A DNA stretch of 49,999 bases from Paracoccaceae bacterium. GTDB lineage: Bacteria; Pseudomonadota; Alphaproteobacteria; Rhodobacterales; Rhodobacteraceae. The stretch spans positions 1 through 49,999 of the forward strand of contig JANREX010000009.1 of the NCBI GenBank assembly GCA_030758115.1, written 5' to 3'. Both the position numbers and the translations under genes were made by a program. This document shows, piece by piece, positions 37,634 through 49,049 of this stretch. Positions within the stretch are counted from its first letter, which is position 1. Each line of letters opens with the position of its first letter. The notes below the pieces were generated by a model. That model did no database searches. It had not been told where the DNA came from and saw only the letters and a list, made by a program, of their open reading frames with translations.

Positions 37634-38197
37634 ATGTTCATCCAGACCGAATCCACCCCGAACCCGGCCACCCTGAAATTCCTGCCCGGTCAGACCGTGC
37701 TGGAAATGGGCACCGCGGATTTCCCCACCGCCGAGGGTGCCGCCGTCTCGCCGCTGGCAACGCGGCTTTTCGCGGTCAGCGGCGTCAGCGGTGTTTTCTT
37801 CGGCACCGATTTCGTCACCGTGACCAAGGAAGCGGGCGTTGAATGGGATCATATCAAGCCCGCGCTTCTGGGCGCGATCATGGAACATTTCCAATCCGGC
37901 CAGCCGGTCATGGGCGCAGGCGCGCAGGCGGCCTCGGGTCATGCCGAGCATGATGGCCCGGATGCCGAAGTGGTCGGCCAGATCAAGGAACTGCTGGATA
38001 CCCGCGTCCGCCCGGCCGTGGCCCAGGATGGCGGCGACATCACCTTCCACGGGTTCGACCGTGGCGTGGTCTACCTGCACATGCAGGGCGCCTGCGCCGG
38101 CTGCCCGTCATCGACCCTGACCCTCAAGATGGGGATCGAGAACCTGTTGCGCCACTACATCCCGGAAGTGACCGAAGTGCGGCCCGTGGCCGTCTGA
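37634..38197 (+). CDS. nfu: NifU-family iron-sulfur scaffold/carrier (Nfu)
   Basis: 187 residues: an N-terminal Nfu_N domain (MFIQTESTPNPATLKFLPGQ) and a C-terminal NifU-like domain with C154-x-x-C157 in GACAGCPSSTLTLKMGIENL, which holds a 4Fe-4S cluster between two subunits for delivery to apoproteins. Same plan as mitochondrial NFU1. The ATG at 37634 is preceded by GAAAGGGA; nine upstream codons are open but not family-like. Followed by tsaB, a usual neighbour in Rhodobacterales. Confidence 0.95.
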   Translation: MFIQTESTPNPATLKFLPGQTVLEMGTADFPTAEGAAVSPLATRLFAVSGVSGVFFGTDFVTVTKEAGVEWDHIKPALLGAIMEHFQSGQPVMGAGAQAASGHAEHDGPDAEVVGQIKELLDTRVRPAVAQDGGDITFHGFDRGVVYLHMQGACAGCPSSTLTLKMGIENLLRHYIPEVTEVRPVAV

Positions 38198-38233
38198 TCG
38201 CGGACGCTTGGGCATGACGACGGCGATGACACA

Positions 38234-38863
38234 GTGACCCAGCAGCCTGACGATACGGTGGCCGAGCCTGTCATCCTGGCCTTCGACACATCGGCGGCCT
38301 ATTGCGCTGCAGCCCTTTTGCGCGGCAAATCCCTTCTGGGGCTGCAGTCCGAGGACATGGGGCGGGGACAGGCCGAACGGCTGGTCCCCATGCTGGATGA
38401 CCTGATCAAGGGCGCCGATCTTGACTGGTCGGACCTTGACGCCCTGGCCGTGGGCGTGGGGCCCGGCAATTTCACGGGCATTCGCATCGCCGTATCGACC
38501 GCGCGGGGCCTTGCCCTTGCGCTGGATATCCCCGCGATCGGCATCAGCACCTTCGAGGCGATTTCCAAAACCGCGACGCTGCCCCATCTGCCCTGCGTGC
38601 CAGCCCCGCAATCGCAGGTCTATATTGCACCCGACGGGACCGAACCGCGCCTTGTCAGCATGGACGAGGCCCATGGCCTTGGCCTGCCGCTGGCGTTGCC
38701 CCCTGCCCCCGCAGACCTTGTGGTCGCCATGGCGCGCGTGGCGCGCGCCCGGCTCAGAAAAGGCGATACGATGCAGGCGCCGGCCCCTCTCTATATCCGT
38801 GCGGCGGATGCCGCACCGTCACGCGACACGCCCCCGGTGATGCTGCCCGATGACAGGACCTGA
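38234..38863 (+). CDS. tsaB: tRNA threonylcarbamoyladenosine biosynthesis protein TsaB
   Basis: Scaffold partner of TsaD in t6A37 modification of ANN-decoding tRNAs. 209 residues of ASKHA fold: ILAFDTSAAYCAAALL (phosphate-1 region), GRGQAERLVPMLDDLI and VGVGPGNFTGIRIAVSTARG, the TsaB signature. Start is GTG 38234, 36 nt after nfu. The 3' end overlaps the rimI-like gene by 14 nt, a common tsaB-rimI arrangement. Confidence 0.94.
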   Translation: MTQQPDDTVAEPVILAFDTSAAYCAAALLRGKSLLGLQSEDMGRGQAERLVPMLDDLIKGADLDWSDLDALAVGVGPGNFTGIRIAVSTARGLALALDIPAIGISTFEAISKTATLPHLPCVPAPQSQVYIAPDGTEPRLVSMDEAHGLGLPLALPPAPADLVVAMARVARARLRKGDTMQAPAPLYIRAADAAPSRDTPPVMLPDDRT

Positions 38864-39320
38864 CCCCCACGGGGCCAGCCAGGCGGCCATGGGCCATGAC
38901 ACGGCACTTGATCCTGACGCGATGGCGGCGGTGCATGCCGCGGCCTACCAGCTGGACCGCCCCTGGACCGCTGCCGAATTCCGGAGCCTGACCGACAGCC
39001 CCCATGTGCTTGCCCTTGGTGACACGCGCGCCTTCATCCTTGTGCGGATCATCGCGGACGAGGCCGAAGTCCTGACCATCGCCACCCATCCCGACCATCG
39101 CCGCAAAGGGCTGGCCCGCGCGCTGCTGGCGCGTTTCCATGCTGCGGCCCGGGCGCGCGGGGCCACCACAGCCTTTCTGGATGTTGCCGCCGACAATGCC
39201 CCGGCAATCGCGCTTTATCTGGACGCGGGCTATGCACAGGTCGGCCAGCGGCGGGCCTATTACCCACGCAGGGATGCCCCGGCGGCGGACGCTTTGCTGC
39301 TGCGGCGGGCGCTGGACTGA
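38850..39320 (+). CDS. rimI: GNAT N-acetyltransferase, RimI-like
   Basis: 156 residues of GNAT fold. Acetyl-CoA-binding motif A is HPDHRRKGLARALLARFHAA (76-95), motif B includes FLDVAADNAPAIALYLDAGY. RimI acetylates the N-terminal alanine of ribosomal protein S18 in Escherichia coli; linkage to tsaB supports that assignment, though GNAT specificity cannot be read directly. Overlaps tsaB by 14 nt. Confidence 0.85.
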   Translation: MTGPDPHGASQAAMGHDTALDPDAMAAVHAAAYQLDRPWTAAEFRSLTDSPHVLALGDTRAFILVRIIADEAEVLTIATHPDHRRKGLARALLARFHAAARARGATTAFLDVAADNAPAIALYLDAGYAQVGQRRAYYPRRDAPAADALLLRRALD

Positions 39321-39381
39321 CACAGGTCGGCAAACTCGGCCGCAAAGCGTCCCTGCCGCTACGTAAAGACACAGTTTCCTG

Positions 39382-39412
39382 TTGACCCAAACCGGGCGCT
39401 GCGGCGTAAACT
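39382..39412 (+). promoter_or_regulatory. Possible promoter of the BMP-type ABC operon
   Basis: TTGACC (39382-39387), 19 bases, TAAACT (39407-39412), about 85 nt before the binding-protein ATG. The spacer is longer than ideal. No riboswitch-like fold is evident in the remaining leader. Confidence 0.35.
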
Positions 39413-39495
39413 GACCTTCGATCCGATCAATCCGATCGTCTGACCTGGTGCGGACCCAACCGGCACCACCGCTGCCAACCAACGGGAGACCCGAC

Positions 39496-40491
39496 ATGAC
39501 CCTGATGCAGAAATTCCTTGGCGCTGTTGCCGCAACCGCGCTCAGCGCGGGCGCCGCCCTGGCCGAGCCTGCCCTGATCTTCGATCTTGGCGGCAAGTTC
39601 GACAAAAGCTTCAACGAGGCCGCTTTCAACGGCGCGGAACGCTGGGCCAAGGAAACCGGCGGCACCTATCTGGAAACGGTGATGCAGTCCGAAGCCCAGC
39701 GCGAACAGGCCCTGCGCCGTTTTGCCGAAGCAGGCGCCAACCCGATCGTGACCACCGGTTTCGCGATGAGCGATCCGATCGCGCAGGTCGCGCCCGACTA
39801 TCCCGACACGATGTTCGTGACCATCGACGGCTGGGTCGACCTGCCCAACGTCAAGGTGATCGGCTTTACCGAACATGAAGGCTCGTACCTGGTGGGCATG
39901 ATGGCCGCCATGGCGTCGCAATCCGGCACCGTCGGTTTCATCGGCGGCATGGACGTGCCGCTGATCCGCAAATTCGCCTGTGGCTATGCCCAGGGCGTCA
40001 AGGCGGTGAATGCCGATGCCAATATCATCGCCAACATGACCGGCACGACGCCGTCGGCCTGGAACGACCCGGTGAAAGGCTCCGAACTGACCCTGTCGCA
40101 GATCGGCCAGGGCGCGGATGTCGTCTATGCGGCCGCAGGCGGCACCGGCGTCGGCGTGCTGCAGACCGCAGCGGACGAGGGCATCCTGTCGATCGGCGTG
40201 GACAGCAACCAGAACCACCTGCATCCGGGCAAGGTGCTGACCTCGATGCTCAAGCGCGTCGACGTCGCCGTCTATAACGTGATGATGGCGGGTGCCGATC
40301 TGGCTCCGGGTGTCGAGGTGCTGGACCTTGCCGCCGAAGGCGTGGGCTATGCGCTGGACGAAAACAACGCAAGCCTGGTGTCGGACGACATGAAAGGCGC
40401 CGTCGATGCGGCGCGCGAAAAGATCATCGCGGGCGAACTGGTCGTGCATGACTATACATCGGATGACAGCTGCCCGGTCCTGACCTTCTGA
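39496..40491 (+). CDS. BMP-family ABC transporter substrate-binding protein
   Basis: Periplasmic receptor of a nucleoside-type importer. 331 residues with a signal peptide MTLMQKFLGAVAATALSAGA cut near ALA-EP; not a lipoprotein. The mature protein starts PALIFDLGGKFDKSFNEAAF, the typical BMP/PnrA opening, and has GFIGGMDVPLIRKFACGYAQ and AAGGTGVGVLQTAADEG. BMP proteins bind purine nucleosides; in alphaproteobacteria some serve other nucleosides or uric-acid-pathway compounds. The ATG has GGGAG upstream. Two bases separate it from the ATPase gene. Confidence 0.93.
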   Translation: MTLMQKFLGAVAATALSAGAALAEPALIFDLGGKFDKSFNEAAFNGAERWAKETGGTYLETVMQSEAQREQALRRFAEAGANPIVTTGFAMSDPIAQVAPDYPDTMFVTIDGWVDLPNVKVIGFTEHEGSYLVGMMAAMASQSGTVGFIGGMDVPLIRKFACGYAQGVKAVNADANIIANMTGTTPSAWNDPVKGSELTLSQIGQGADVVYAAAGGTGVGVLQTAADEGILSIGVDSNQNHLHPGKVLTSMLKRVDVAVYNVMMAGADLAPGVEVLDLAAEGVGYALDENNASLVSDDMKGAVDAAREKIIAGELVVHDYTSDDSCPVLTF

Positions 40492-40493
40492 GA

Positions 40494-42076
<1,583 letters not shown>

Positions 42077-42077
<1 letters not shown>

Positions 42078-43171
42078 TGGAACGCATGCCGAAATGGGCC
42101 GATGTTGTCCTGATCCCGCTGATATCCCTGCTGCTGGCGGCGGTGATCTCGGGGCTGGTGATCCTGGCCATCGGCGAGGATCCGATCAACGCGCTGAACC
42201 TGATGGTCAAGGGCGCGCTGGGATCGACCTATGGCTGGGGCTACACGCTCTATTATGCCACGAATTTCCTGTTCACGGGCCTGGCCGTGGCCGTCGCCTT
42301 TCACGCGCGCCTGTTCAACATCGGCGGCGAGGGTCAGGCGATGCTGGGCGGGCTGGGTGTGGCGCTTGTCTGCCTCTACCTGCCATGGCCGCACTGGTCG
42401 CTGGCGCTGCTGGCGGCGACGGGGGGTGCGGCCCTGTTCGGCGCGGCCTGGGCCTTTCTGCCTGCCATACTGCAGGCCAAACGTGGCAGCCATATCGTGA
42501 TCACCACGATCATGTTCAACTTCATCGCCGCCGCCTTCCTGAACTGGCTGCTGGTCGGCCCGCTGAAACCGCGCGGGGCGATGGACCCCTCGACCGCGCG
42601 CTTTCCCGAGGCGGTGCATCTGCCCAGCCTGCATGAGATCCTGGCGCCGCTGGGCATCAGCTTTTCCAAGGCGGCACCGGCGAATGTCTCGTTCCTGGTC
42701 GGCATCCTGGCCTGCATCCTGGTCTGGGCCCTGATCTGGCGCACCCGTCTGGGCTATGAAATCCGGGCCTTCGGCCATTCCGAACCCGCCGCGCGCTATG
42801 CCGGGATCAGCCCCACCAAGATCACCGTGATCACCATGCTGATCTCGGGCGGGCTGGCGGGCATGATGGCGATCAACAACGTCATGGGCGAGGCGGAACG
42901 ATTGGTGCTGAACGCGACCGAGGGCGCGGGCTTCATCGGCATCGCGGTCGCCCTGATGGGCCGCAGCCATCCGTTCGGCGTCTTCCTCGCGGCGATCCTT
43001 TTTGGCTTTCTCTACCAGGGGGGGGCCGAACTGGCGCTGTGGACCAATATCCCGCGCGAATTGATCATCGTGATCCAGGCGCTTGTGATCCTGTTCACCG
43101 GCGCGCTGGACAACATGGTGCGCATGCCGCTGGAACGGCTGTTCATGGCCCTGCGGCGGAGGCGCGCGTGA
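42077..43171 (+). CDS. ABC transporter permease (nucleoside type), first subunit
   Basis: 364 residues, multi-pass membrane protein of the branched-chain/nucleoside permease family (BPD_transp_2). LFTGLAVAVAFHARLFNIGG with EGQAMLGGLGV, FLNWLLVGPLKPRGAMDPST, and GFIGIAVALMGRSHPFGV are the characteristic segments. Overlaps both neighbours by one base, so stoichiometric co-translation with the second permease is likely. Confidence 0.94.
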
Positions 43172-44136
43172 TGGACCTTTTGACCGTCCTGCAAGTGCTG
43201 GATTCGACGGTGCGTCTGGCAACCCCGCTGCTGCTGGCCTGTCTGGCGGGCCTGTTCAGCGAACGGGCGGGCATCTTCGACATCGGGCTTGAGGGCAAGA
43301 TGCTGGCCGCCGCCTTTTTCAGCGCGGCCATCGCTGCCGTGACCGGATCGGTCTGGATCGGCCTTGGCGCGGGCATCCTCGCGTCCCTGTCGCTATCGGG
43401 ATTGCATGGCCTGGCCTCGATCACCTTCCGGGGCAATCAGCTGATCTCGGGCGTGGCGATCAACTTTCTGGCCGCCGGCCTGACCGTGCTGATCGCGCAA
43501 AGCTGGTTCCAGCAGGGCGGGCGCACCCCGGCCCTGCTGAGCGGCGGACGCTTCGGCGGAATCACCCTGCCGGGGGCCGAGGCGCTGCGCGAAGTGCCGG
43601 TACTGGGCCCGATCTATTACGAGCTGATCTCGGGTCATTCCATCCTGGTCTATGTGGCCTTCGCCTGCGTGCCGCTGACATGGTGGATCCTTTACCGGAC
43701 CCGGTTCGGCCTGCGCCTGCGCGCCGTGGGCGAAAACCCCGAAGCCGTGGACACGGCGGGCATTTCGGTCATCAGGCTGCGCTATGCCGCCGTGCTGATC
43801 TGCGGGCTGCTTTGCGGAATCGCGGGCGCCTATCTGGCAACGGCGCTGCAGGCAGGCTTCGTGCAGGACATGACCGCCGGGCGTGGCTATATCGCGCTGG
43901 CCGCGCTGATCTTTGCCAAATGGCGGCCATGGCAAGCGCTTTACGCGACCTTGCTGTTCGGCTTCCTGCAGGCCATCGCCCTGCGCTACCAGAACCTTGA
44001 CCTTGGGTTCTTCACACTGCCGGTGCAGGCAATGGACGCGCTGCCCTATATCCTGACCGTGGTGATCCTGGCCGGTTTCATCGGCAAGGCGGTCCCGCCC
44101 CGCGCCGGTGGCGAGCCCTATGTGAAGGAACGCTGA
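43171..44136 (+). CDS. ABC transporter permease (nucleoside type), second subunit
   Basis: 321 residues, second membrane subunit of the importer. TPLLLACLAGLFSERAGIFD with IGLEGKMLAAAF, ITFRGNQLISGVAINFLAAG, GENPEAVDTAGISVIRLRY and GRGYIALAALIFAKWRP are family segments. ATG 43171 overlaps the preceding stop. It ends the operon; no downstream nucleoside-metabolising enzyme is attached, unlike many BMP operons. Confidence 0.94.
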   Translation: MDLLTVLQVLDSTVRLATPLLLACLAGLFSERAGIFDIGLEGKMLAAAFFSAAIAAVTGSVWIGLGAGILASLSLSGLHGLASITFRGNQLISGVAINFLAAGLTVLIAQSWFQQGGRTPALLSGGRFGGITLPGAEALREVPVLGPIYYELISGHSILVYVAFACVPLTWWILYRTRFGLRLRAVGENPEAVDTAGISVIRLRYAAVLICGLLCGIAGAYLATALQAGFVQDMTAGRGYIALAALIFAKWRPWQALYATLLFGFLQAIALRYQNLDLGFFTLPVQAMDALPYILTVVILAGFIGKAVPPRAGGEPYVKER

Positions 44137-44235
44137 AGCCCCGATAAGTCCAGTTGCGCCCCGAGGATCAGGCCTGTCCGGAAAACCACCGCCCCGCCGC
44201 TTGCCTTTTGAAGCCGCCGCGCGCTAGGGATAGTC

Positions 44236-45165
44236 ATGCAGATGTACCTTCCCATAGCCGAGGTATCGGTCAACGCCTACCTGTTGCTGGGGCTGGGCGG
44301 AATCGTGGGCCTGCTGTCGGGCATGTTCGGCGTGGGTGGCGGATTTCTGATGACGCCGCTTCTGTTCTTCATCGGCATTCCGCCGGCGGTGGCCGTGGCG
44401 ACAGGCACGACGCAGATCGTCGCCTCCTCGGTCTCGGCCTTCCTGGCGCATCTGCGGCGCAAGACCGTGGACTTGCGGATGGGCGGCGTCCTGCTGGGCG
44501 GTGGCATGGTGGGCGCGGGCCTGGGTGTGCTGGCCTTCAACTATCTCAAGGCGCTGGGACAGGTCGACCTGATGGTGACCCTGTTCTACGTGGTGTTCCT
44601 TGGCACGATCGGCAGCCTGATGTTCATCGAAAGCCTGACCGCGATCCGGCGCGCGCGGCGCGCGGGCGGCCCGGTCAAGTCCGCGAAAAATCGGCATCGC
44701 AACTGGGTCCATGTGCTGCCGATCAAGGTCCGGTTTCGCACCTCGGGGCTCTATATCTCGATCATCCCGCCGGTGATCATCGGGATCGGGGTCGGTATTC
44801 TGACCGCGATCATGGGCGTGGGCGGTGGTTTCATCATGGTGCCGGCCATGATCTATCTGCTGGGAATGCCGACCAAGGTCGTGATCGGCACCTCGCTGTT
44901 CCAGATCATCTTCGTCACCGCCTTCACCATGCTTCTGCACGCGGTCACCAACCAGACGGTCGATGTGATCCTGGGCGTGCTGCTGCTGCTGGGGGGCGTG
45001 GTCGGCGCCCAGATCGGCGCGCGCATCGGCGTCAAGCTGAAGGCCGAGCAACTGCGCATCCTGCTGGCGCTTCTGGTTCTGGCGGTCTGCGGCAAGCTGG
45101 CGCTGGACCTGCTGCTGATGCCATCCGAGCTTTATTCGATCGGCGACGCGGGGGGCAGCCAATGA
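44236..45165 (+). CDS. TauE/SafE-family membrane exporter
   Basis: 309 residues with about eight membrane helices in two repeats, each containing the family motif (GLLSGMFGVGGGFLMTPLL near 25-43 and ILTAIMGVGGGFIMVPAMIY near 190-210). TauE/SafE proteins export sulfite, sulfoacetate or related organosulfonates. A basic loop (RRARRAGGPVKSAKNRHR) lies between the halves. Its stop overlaps the TIGR02186 start by four bases; this pairing is recurrent in alphaproteobacteria. Confidence 0.92.
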   Translation: MQMYLPIAEVSVNAYLLLGLGGIVGLLSGMFGVGGGFLMTPLLFFIGIPPAVAVATGTTQIVASSVSAFLAHLRRKTVDLRMGGVLLGGGMVGAGLGVLAFNYLKALGQVDLMVTLFYVVFLGTIGSLMFIESLTAIRRARRAGGPVKSAKNRHRNWVHVLPIKVRFRTSGLYISIIPPVIIGIGVGILTAIMGVGGGFIMVPAMIYLLGMPTKVVIGTSLFQIIFVTAFTMLLHAVTNQTVDVILGVLLLLGGVVGAQIGARIGVKLKAEQLRILLALLVLAVCGKLALDLLLMPSELYSIGDAGGSQ

Positions 45166-45941
45166 TCAGGCATGCCGCGACCCTGCTGATTGCACTGGCA
45201 CTGTCCATGGCCCTGCCCCGCGCGGGCGCCACCGAAGAGGTGGTGATGGGCCTGAGCCAGAGCAGCGTGTCGATCACCACGAATTTCGCAGGCTCCGACA
45301 TCCTGATCTTCGGGGCGATCAAGCGCGAAACGGCCATCCCAGACGAGGAACTGGAGGTCATCGTGACCGTGGCCGGCCCCTCGGCCCCGCTGACCGTGCG
45401 GCGCAAGGATCGCAGGCTGGGCATATGGGTGAATACCGAGGCGGTGCAGATCGATTCCGCACCGTCGTTCTATGCCGTGGCCGCGACCGGAAAACTGGCC
45501 GAGGTCCTCTCGCAGACCGAGGATCTGCGCCACAGGATCTCGATCCCGCTGGCGATCAGATCGGTCGGCGCGCCCGATACCGTCGGGGACGCGCAGCGCT
45601 TCACCGAGGCGCTGATCCGCATCCGCAGCGACAACGGCCTTTACGAACAATTGGACGACAGCGTCGATCTGCAGGAGCAGACGCTGTTCCGCAGCTCGAT
45701 CAGGCTGCCGGCCAACCTGACCGAAGGGGCCTACCGCACCCGGATATTCCTGACCCGCGGCAGCGAGGTCATCGCGCAATACGAGACCAGCATCGATGTG
45801 CGCAAGGTCGGGCTGGAGCGTTATCTCTACACGATGGCGCATAGCCAGCCGCTGCTTTACGGGCTGATGGCCCTTGTGCTGGCCGTTGCCGCCGGCTGGG
45901 GCGCATCGGCCTTCTTCCGCGTGATCTTGCGGCAGGGATAA
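45162..45941 (+). CDS. TIGR02186 family membrane-anchored periplasmic protein
   Basis: 259 residues: a signal peptide (MIRHAATLLIALALSMALPR), a mature periplasmic domain starting EEVVMGLSQSSVSITTNFAG and SDILIFGAIKRE, and a C-terminal membrane helix (LLYGLMALVLAVAAGWGASA). This is the TIGR02186 family, found next to TauE/SafE transporters, so it probably acts with the exporter on the periplasmic side. Biochemical role unknown. The ATG overlaps the upstream stop (ATGA). Confidence 0.88.
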   Translation: MIRHAATLLIALALSMALPRAGATEEVVMGLSQSSVSITTNFAGSDILIFGAIKRETAIPDEELEVIVTVAGPSAPLTVRRKDRRLGIWVNTEAVQIDSAPSFYAVAATGKLAEVLSQTEDLRHRISIPLAIRSVGAPDTVGDAQRFTEALIRIRSDNGLYEQLDDSVDLQEQTLFRSSIRLPANLTEGAYRTRIFLTRGSEVIAQYETSIDVRKVGLERYLYTMAHSQPLLYGLMALVLAVAAGWGASAFFRVILRQG

Positions 45942-45978
45942 CCCGGGGCCTGCGGCGCGTGAGGCGCCCGCCGGATCA

Positions 45979-46019
45979 TGGATATTTAAGGCAAGAAGAA
46001 ACAGGCTGACGCGTCAGCC
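45979..46019 (-). terminator. Hairpin plus TTCTTCTTGCCT motif at the end of the SDR gene
   Basis: GGCTGACG-CGTCAGCC (46004-46019) is a perfect 16-base palindrome that includes the SDR stop TGA. Reading on along the minus strand it is followed by TTTCTTCTTGCCT, T, AAATATCC (to 45979), the same string as at 9151-9171 apart from one base. Confidence 0.5.
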
Positions 46020-46733
46020 GCGCCCGACAAAGGGCATCTTGGTTGCCATGATGGTCATGAACTGGACATTCGCTTCGGGGCCGAGGCTGGCCATCTGCAG
46101 CACCGCCCGCGCCACATCGGCCACATCCATCGTCGGCGGCGGATCACCTGGATTGGCGGCGATGATCCCTTCCAGCAATTCGGTGCGCGCATTGCCGATG
46201 TCGATCTGGCCACAGGCGATATCGAAGGCGCGGCCATCCAGGCTGAGGGTCTTGGTCAAGCCGGTGATCGCATGTTTCGTGGTGGTATAGGCGACCGAGC
46301 CCGGGCGCGGCGCATGGGCGCTGATCGAGCCGTTGTTGATGATCCGCCCGCCCTGCGGATCCTGCGCCCGCATCCGGGCGAAAGCCGCGCGCGCGCACAG
46401 GAACATGCCGTGCAGGTTCACATCGACCACCTGCCGCCATTCATCCCAGCCCAGCTCGTCGATCATGGCGGCGCGGCCGAAGCTGCCCGCGTTGTTGAAC
46501 AGCACGTCAAGCCGGCCCACACGGCCCGCGAAACTGTCGAAGGCCGCATCCACCGCCTGCGGATCGGTCACATCGCAGGGCAGGATCACGGCATTGTCGC
46601 GCCCTTCGGCCACCTCTTGCAGCGCCGCGGCGCGCCGCGCGACCAGGCCCACCTGCCAGCCCGCATCCAGAAACGCGCGGGCGCAGGCGGCGCCGATGCC
46701 GGCGCTGGCACCGGTGATGATGATCGATGTCAT
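46014..46733 (-). CDS. Short-chain dehydrogenase/reductase
   Basis: 239 residues of classical SDR fold: cofactor motif [11 protein letters not shown] (6-16), [11 protein letters not shown], catalytic serine in [17 protein letters not shown] supplying the Y-x3-K pair, and [13 protein letters not shown]. Basic residues after the first strand (ARRAAAL) suggest NADPH use. Substrate unknown. Its ATG overlaps the helicase stop by four bases, so it is read from the helicase transcript although the functions seem unrelated. Confidence 0.88.
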   Translation of the reverse strand: MTSIIITGASAGIGAACARAFLDAGWQVGLVARRAAALQEVAEGRDNAVILPCDVTDPQAVDAAFDSFAGRVGRLDVLFNNAGSFGRAAMIDELGWDEWRQVVDVNLHGMFLCARAAFARMRAQDPQGGRIINNGSISAHAPRPGSVAYTTTKHAITGLTKTLSLDGRAFDIACGQIDIGNARTELLEGIIAANPGDPPPTMDVADVARAVLQMASLGPEANVQFMTIMATKMPFVGRG

Positions 46734-48271
46734 GGCTCCATTTCCTCCTCCTGCATCGCAAGGCTCAGGACCGGGGCGGTCTGCGCCTTCAGATCGTCCA
46801 CTCTGAGCGGGCCTGACGGCTTGGACAGCCGGTTGCGCACCACCCAGTAAAGCCGTTCCTGCGCGCGGGTGATCGCCACATAGGCCAGGCGCTTCCACAG
46901 GGGTTGGCCTGCCTCGGATCGGCCCATCCGGGCGGCGGCATAAAGATCGGGGGCAAAGACCTGCACGCTTTCCCACTGGGACCCTTGCGCCTTGTGGATC
47001 GTGACCGCCGCGCCATGCAGGAAGGTGGCCCCCATGGTGGCGGCAAAGGGGATGAAGGGCTCTTCCTCGTCCGGTTTCTCGATCTTGACGATCGAGGCCG
47101 CGTTGACCTGCGGGTCTTCGGCCCCGATGACGTGCAGGCGCGAGAATCCCGGCTTCTTTCCGGGGCCCAGATAGATCACCTGCGCGCCCTTGATCAGGCC
47201 CCGCGCCTCGAGGTCCAGCCGCTTCTTGCGGTGCTTGAGCGGTAGCTCCAGCCCGTCGCAGATCAGGGGCTCGCCCTCCAGCAGTTGATCCTCGGGCGCG
47301 CCATGCACCGCGCGAAAGGCATGGATCAGCCGGATGCGCGTGGCATTGCGCCAGACAAGGACCGGGCTGCGCGCCATCAGGTCGACCTCGACCCGCTGCC
47401 CCCAGACCACGCGATCGTCACGCGCGGCGGCCTGTTCGACCATCCGCTCGAACCCTTCGAAGGTCAGGTCGGGATCGGCCAGCGCATGGGCGAGATCCAG
47501 GATCGGGCTATCCGCCTCCTGCCGGTGGATGCGGCTCAACTCCAGCCGCGCGGGCGCGGGCAGGCTGTCGAAGACCATGCCGCCCTGCTGGTTGATCGGC
47601 GCCAACTGGGCGGGATCGCCGAACAGGACAAGCGTGGGAAAGATATCCTTGAGATCGGTGAACTGGCGTTCATCCAGCATCGAGGATTCATCGACAAAGC
47701 CGATATCCAGCGGCTCTTCGCGCCGCTTCCAGCCGGTGATGAAATCCGATCCCCGCAACCCGGCGGCGGCCAGCGCGCCGGGGATCGACTTGTGGATCTG
47801 GTAGAAGGCATGTGCCCGGTCCAGCGCCACATCGGTCAGGCCCTCGATCTCGGGGCGGTCCCCGGTACCGGCCAGCCATTCGGCGACGCGTTCATATTCC
47901 GGGTCATAGACCGGGGTATACAGGATGCGGTGGATCGTGGTGGCGGGGACGCCGCGGTTGCGCAGCACCGATGCGGCCTTGTTCGTCGGCGCAAGGATCG
48001 CCAGCGTGCGCCGGTCCTTGCGGCGCTTGCCCTCATAATCGCCCGACACCAGTTCGACCCCGGCCGCTTCCAGGGCCTGCGTCAGCTGCGCCAGAAGCAG
48101 CGTCTTGCCCGAGCCCGCCTTGCCCAGAACGGCCATGACGCGGGTGGCACCTTCGACAGGCGGCGTCAGGACGCCATCCTCCAGATCCACGCCCACGCCA
48201 CGCAATGCGCCCGCGATGCGGTCCCAGGCTTCGGCCTGATCTTCGGAAAATGTCACGGCGGGCAGGGTCAT
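46730..48271 (-). CDS. RecD/Dda-like superfamily 1 ATP-dependent DNA helicase
   Basis: 513 residues. Walker A GKAGSGKT (50-57), motif Ia [12 protein letters not shown], motif [11 protein letters not shown], motif [13 protein letters not shown], motif IV region around SRIHRQ, motif [13 protein letters not shown] (near 425) and motif [17 protein letters not shown]. This is a compact stand-alone RecD2/Dda-type 5'-3' helicase, not a RecBCD subunit; such genes are usual in Rhodobacteraceae. Possible roles are replication-fork restart or clearing of bound proteins. First of two overlapping genes. Confidence 0.88.
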   Translation of the reverse strand: MTLPAVTFSEDQAEAWDRIAGALRGVGVDLEDGVLTPPVEGATRVMAVLGKAGSGKTLLLAQLTQALEAAGVELVSGDYEGKRRKDRRTLAILAPTNKAASVLRNRGVPATTIHRILYTPVYDPEYERVAEWLAGTGDRPEIEGLTDVALDRAHAFYQIHKSIPGALAAAGLRGSDFITGWKRREEPLDIGFVDESSMLDERQFTDLKDIFPTLVLFGDPAQLAPINQQGGMVFDSLPAPARLELSRIHRQEADSPILDLAHALADPDLTFEGFERMVEQAAARDDRVVWGQRVEVDLMARSPVLVWRNATRIRLIHAFRAVHGAPEDQLLEGEPLICDGLELPLKHRKKRLDLEARGLIKGAQVIYLGPGKKPGFSRLHVIGAEDPQVNAASIVKIEKPDEEEPFIPFAATMGATFLHGAAVTIHKAQGSQWESVQVFAPDLYAAARMGRSEAGQPLWKRLAYVAITRAQERLYWVVRNRLSKPSGPLRVDDLKAQTAPVLSLAMQEEEMEP

Positions 48272-48316
48272 GGCGCGACCCTACAGCGCGGCATCACCAA
48301 GGGCCAGAGGCCGCGG

Positions 48317-48949
48317 TCACGCAGATTGCAGGCAGCGGGATCCCGTGCCGAAAGCGCGCCTGTACCACAGCTGCGACAGGGCCGGGGAAATGCCGGCCCG
48401 CCGCGCCACCCGCGCCCGCGCCTTGCCCGTCAAGGACCACAAGCCAAGGCTGATCCGGTCGCGCCCTTCGCCCGCGCTGCCCAGAACCTGCGGAGAAGCG
48501 CCGATCCGGCGATAGATCCGTTCCATATTGGCATCGAAGACACCCAGAAGGTGATGCAGCCCCTGCCGTTCCAGCAATTCACCACCCGCCAGCATCAGGG
48601 CGGCGGCCACATGAGGCCCCGCCCCCGGCGCCAGGCAGAACCGCGTGCATTCCCAGATCACCGGGCTGCTGACCGGCGCACCGCCGTTGAGATGGGCGAA
48701 ATGCTCGTTGACCATGCAGCGCCCCGTCGTGGGCAGGAAACGCATCGAGCCGCCATGCCGGCCGCACCCCTCTTCCCAGAGCACATAGAGCGGATCCAGC
48801 GCGTCATACTGATCGCGCTCGAACCCGGCGGCATCCACCGCGACCGCCCAGCCAAGCCGGTCCGAGAATTGGGCCGCCCGGTCGCGGAACATCGTATCGC
48901 GCAACCCCGGACTCCGCGCCAGCCCTTCGCTTGTCATGTAACGCAGCAT
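48317..48949 (-). CDS. luxI: Acyl-homoserine-lactone synthase, LuxI family
   Basis: 210 residues. The invariant LuxI residues are in place: R24 and F28 (FRDRAAQFSD), W34, acidic residues around 44-52 (FERDQYDALDP), R70 in GGSMRFLPT, and E100/R103 in WECTRFCLA. It should make an N-acyl-homoserine lactone from S-adenosylmethionine and acyl-ACP; chain length cannot be read. GGAAAGGG lies before the ATG at 48949; a second ATG at 48937 is possible. Downstream of luxR on the same strand with 100 nt between. No convincing lux box. Confidence 0.93.
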   Translation of the reverse strand: MLRYMTSEGLARSPGLRDTMFRDRAAQFSDRLGWAVAVDAAGFERDQYDALDPLYVLWEEGCGRHGGSMRFLPTTGRCMVNEHFAHLNGGAPVSSPVIWECTRFCLAPGAGPHVAAALMLAGGELLERQGLHHLLGVFDANMERIYRRIGASPQVLGSAGEGRDRISLGLWSLTGKARARVARRAGISPALSQLWYRRAFGTGSRCLQSA

Positions 48950-49049
48950 CCCCGACCCTTTCCGCTGTGGCAGGGGCCAGACCTAGGGAGAAATGGTTAA
49001 CAAACGCTGCCACCCGCGCGCGCCGCCCGGCGTGCACCTGGCGGGCCGC

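Noticed and set aside
46730..48271. RecBCD RecD subunit or defence helicase
   Set aside because: No recB/recC and no nuclease or defence gene nearby; length and motifs fit a stand-alone housekeeping RecD2/Dda-like helicase.
48950..49049. lux box upstream of luxI
   Set aside because: Only a weak TGGC-N4-GCCA symmetry next to the ribosome-binding site; it does not match an 18-20 bp lux-box consensus and sits too close to the start codon.
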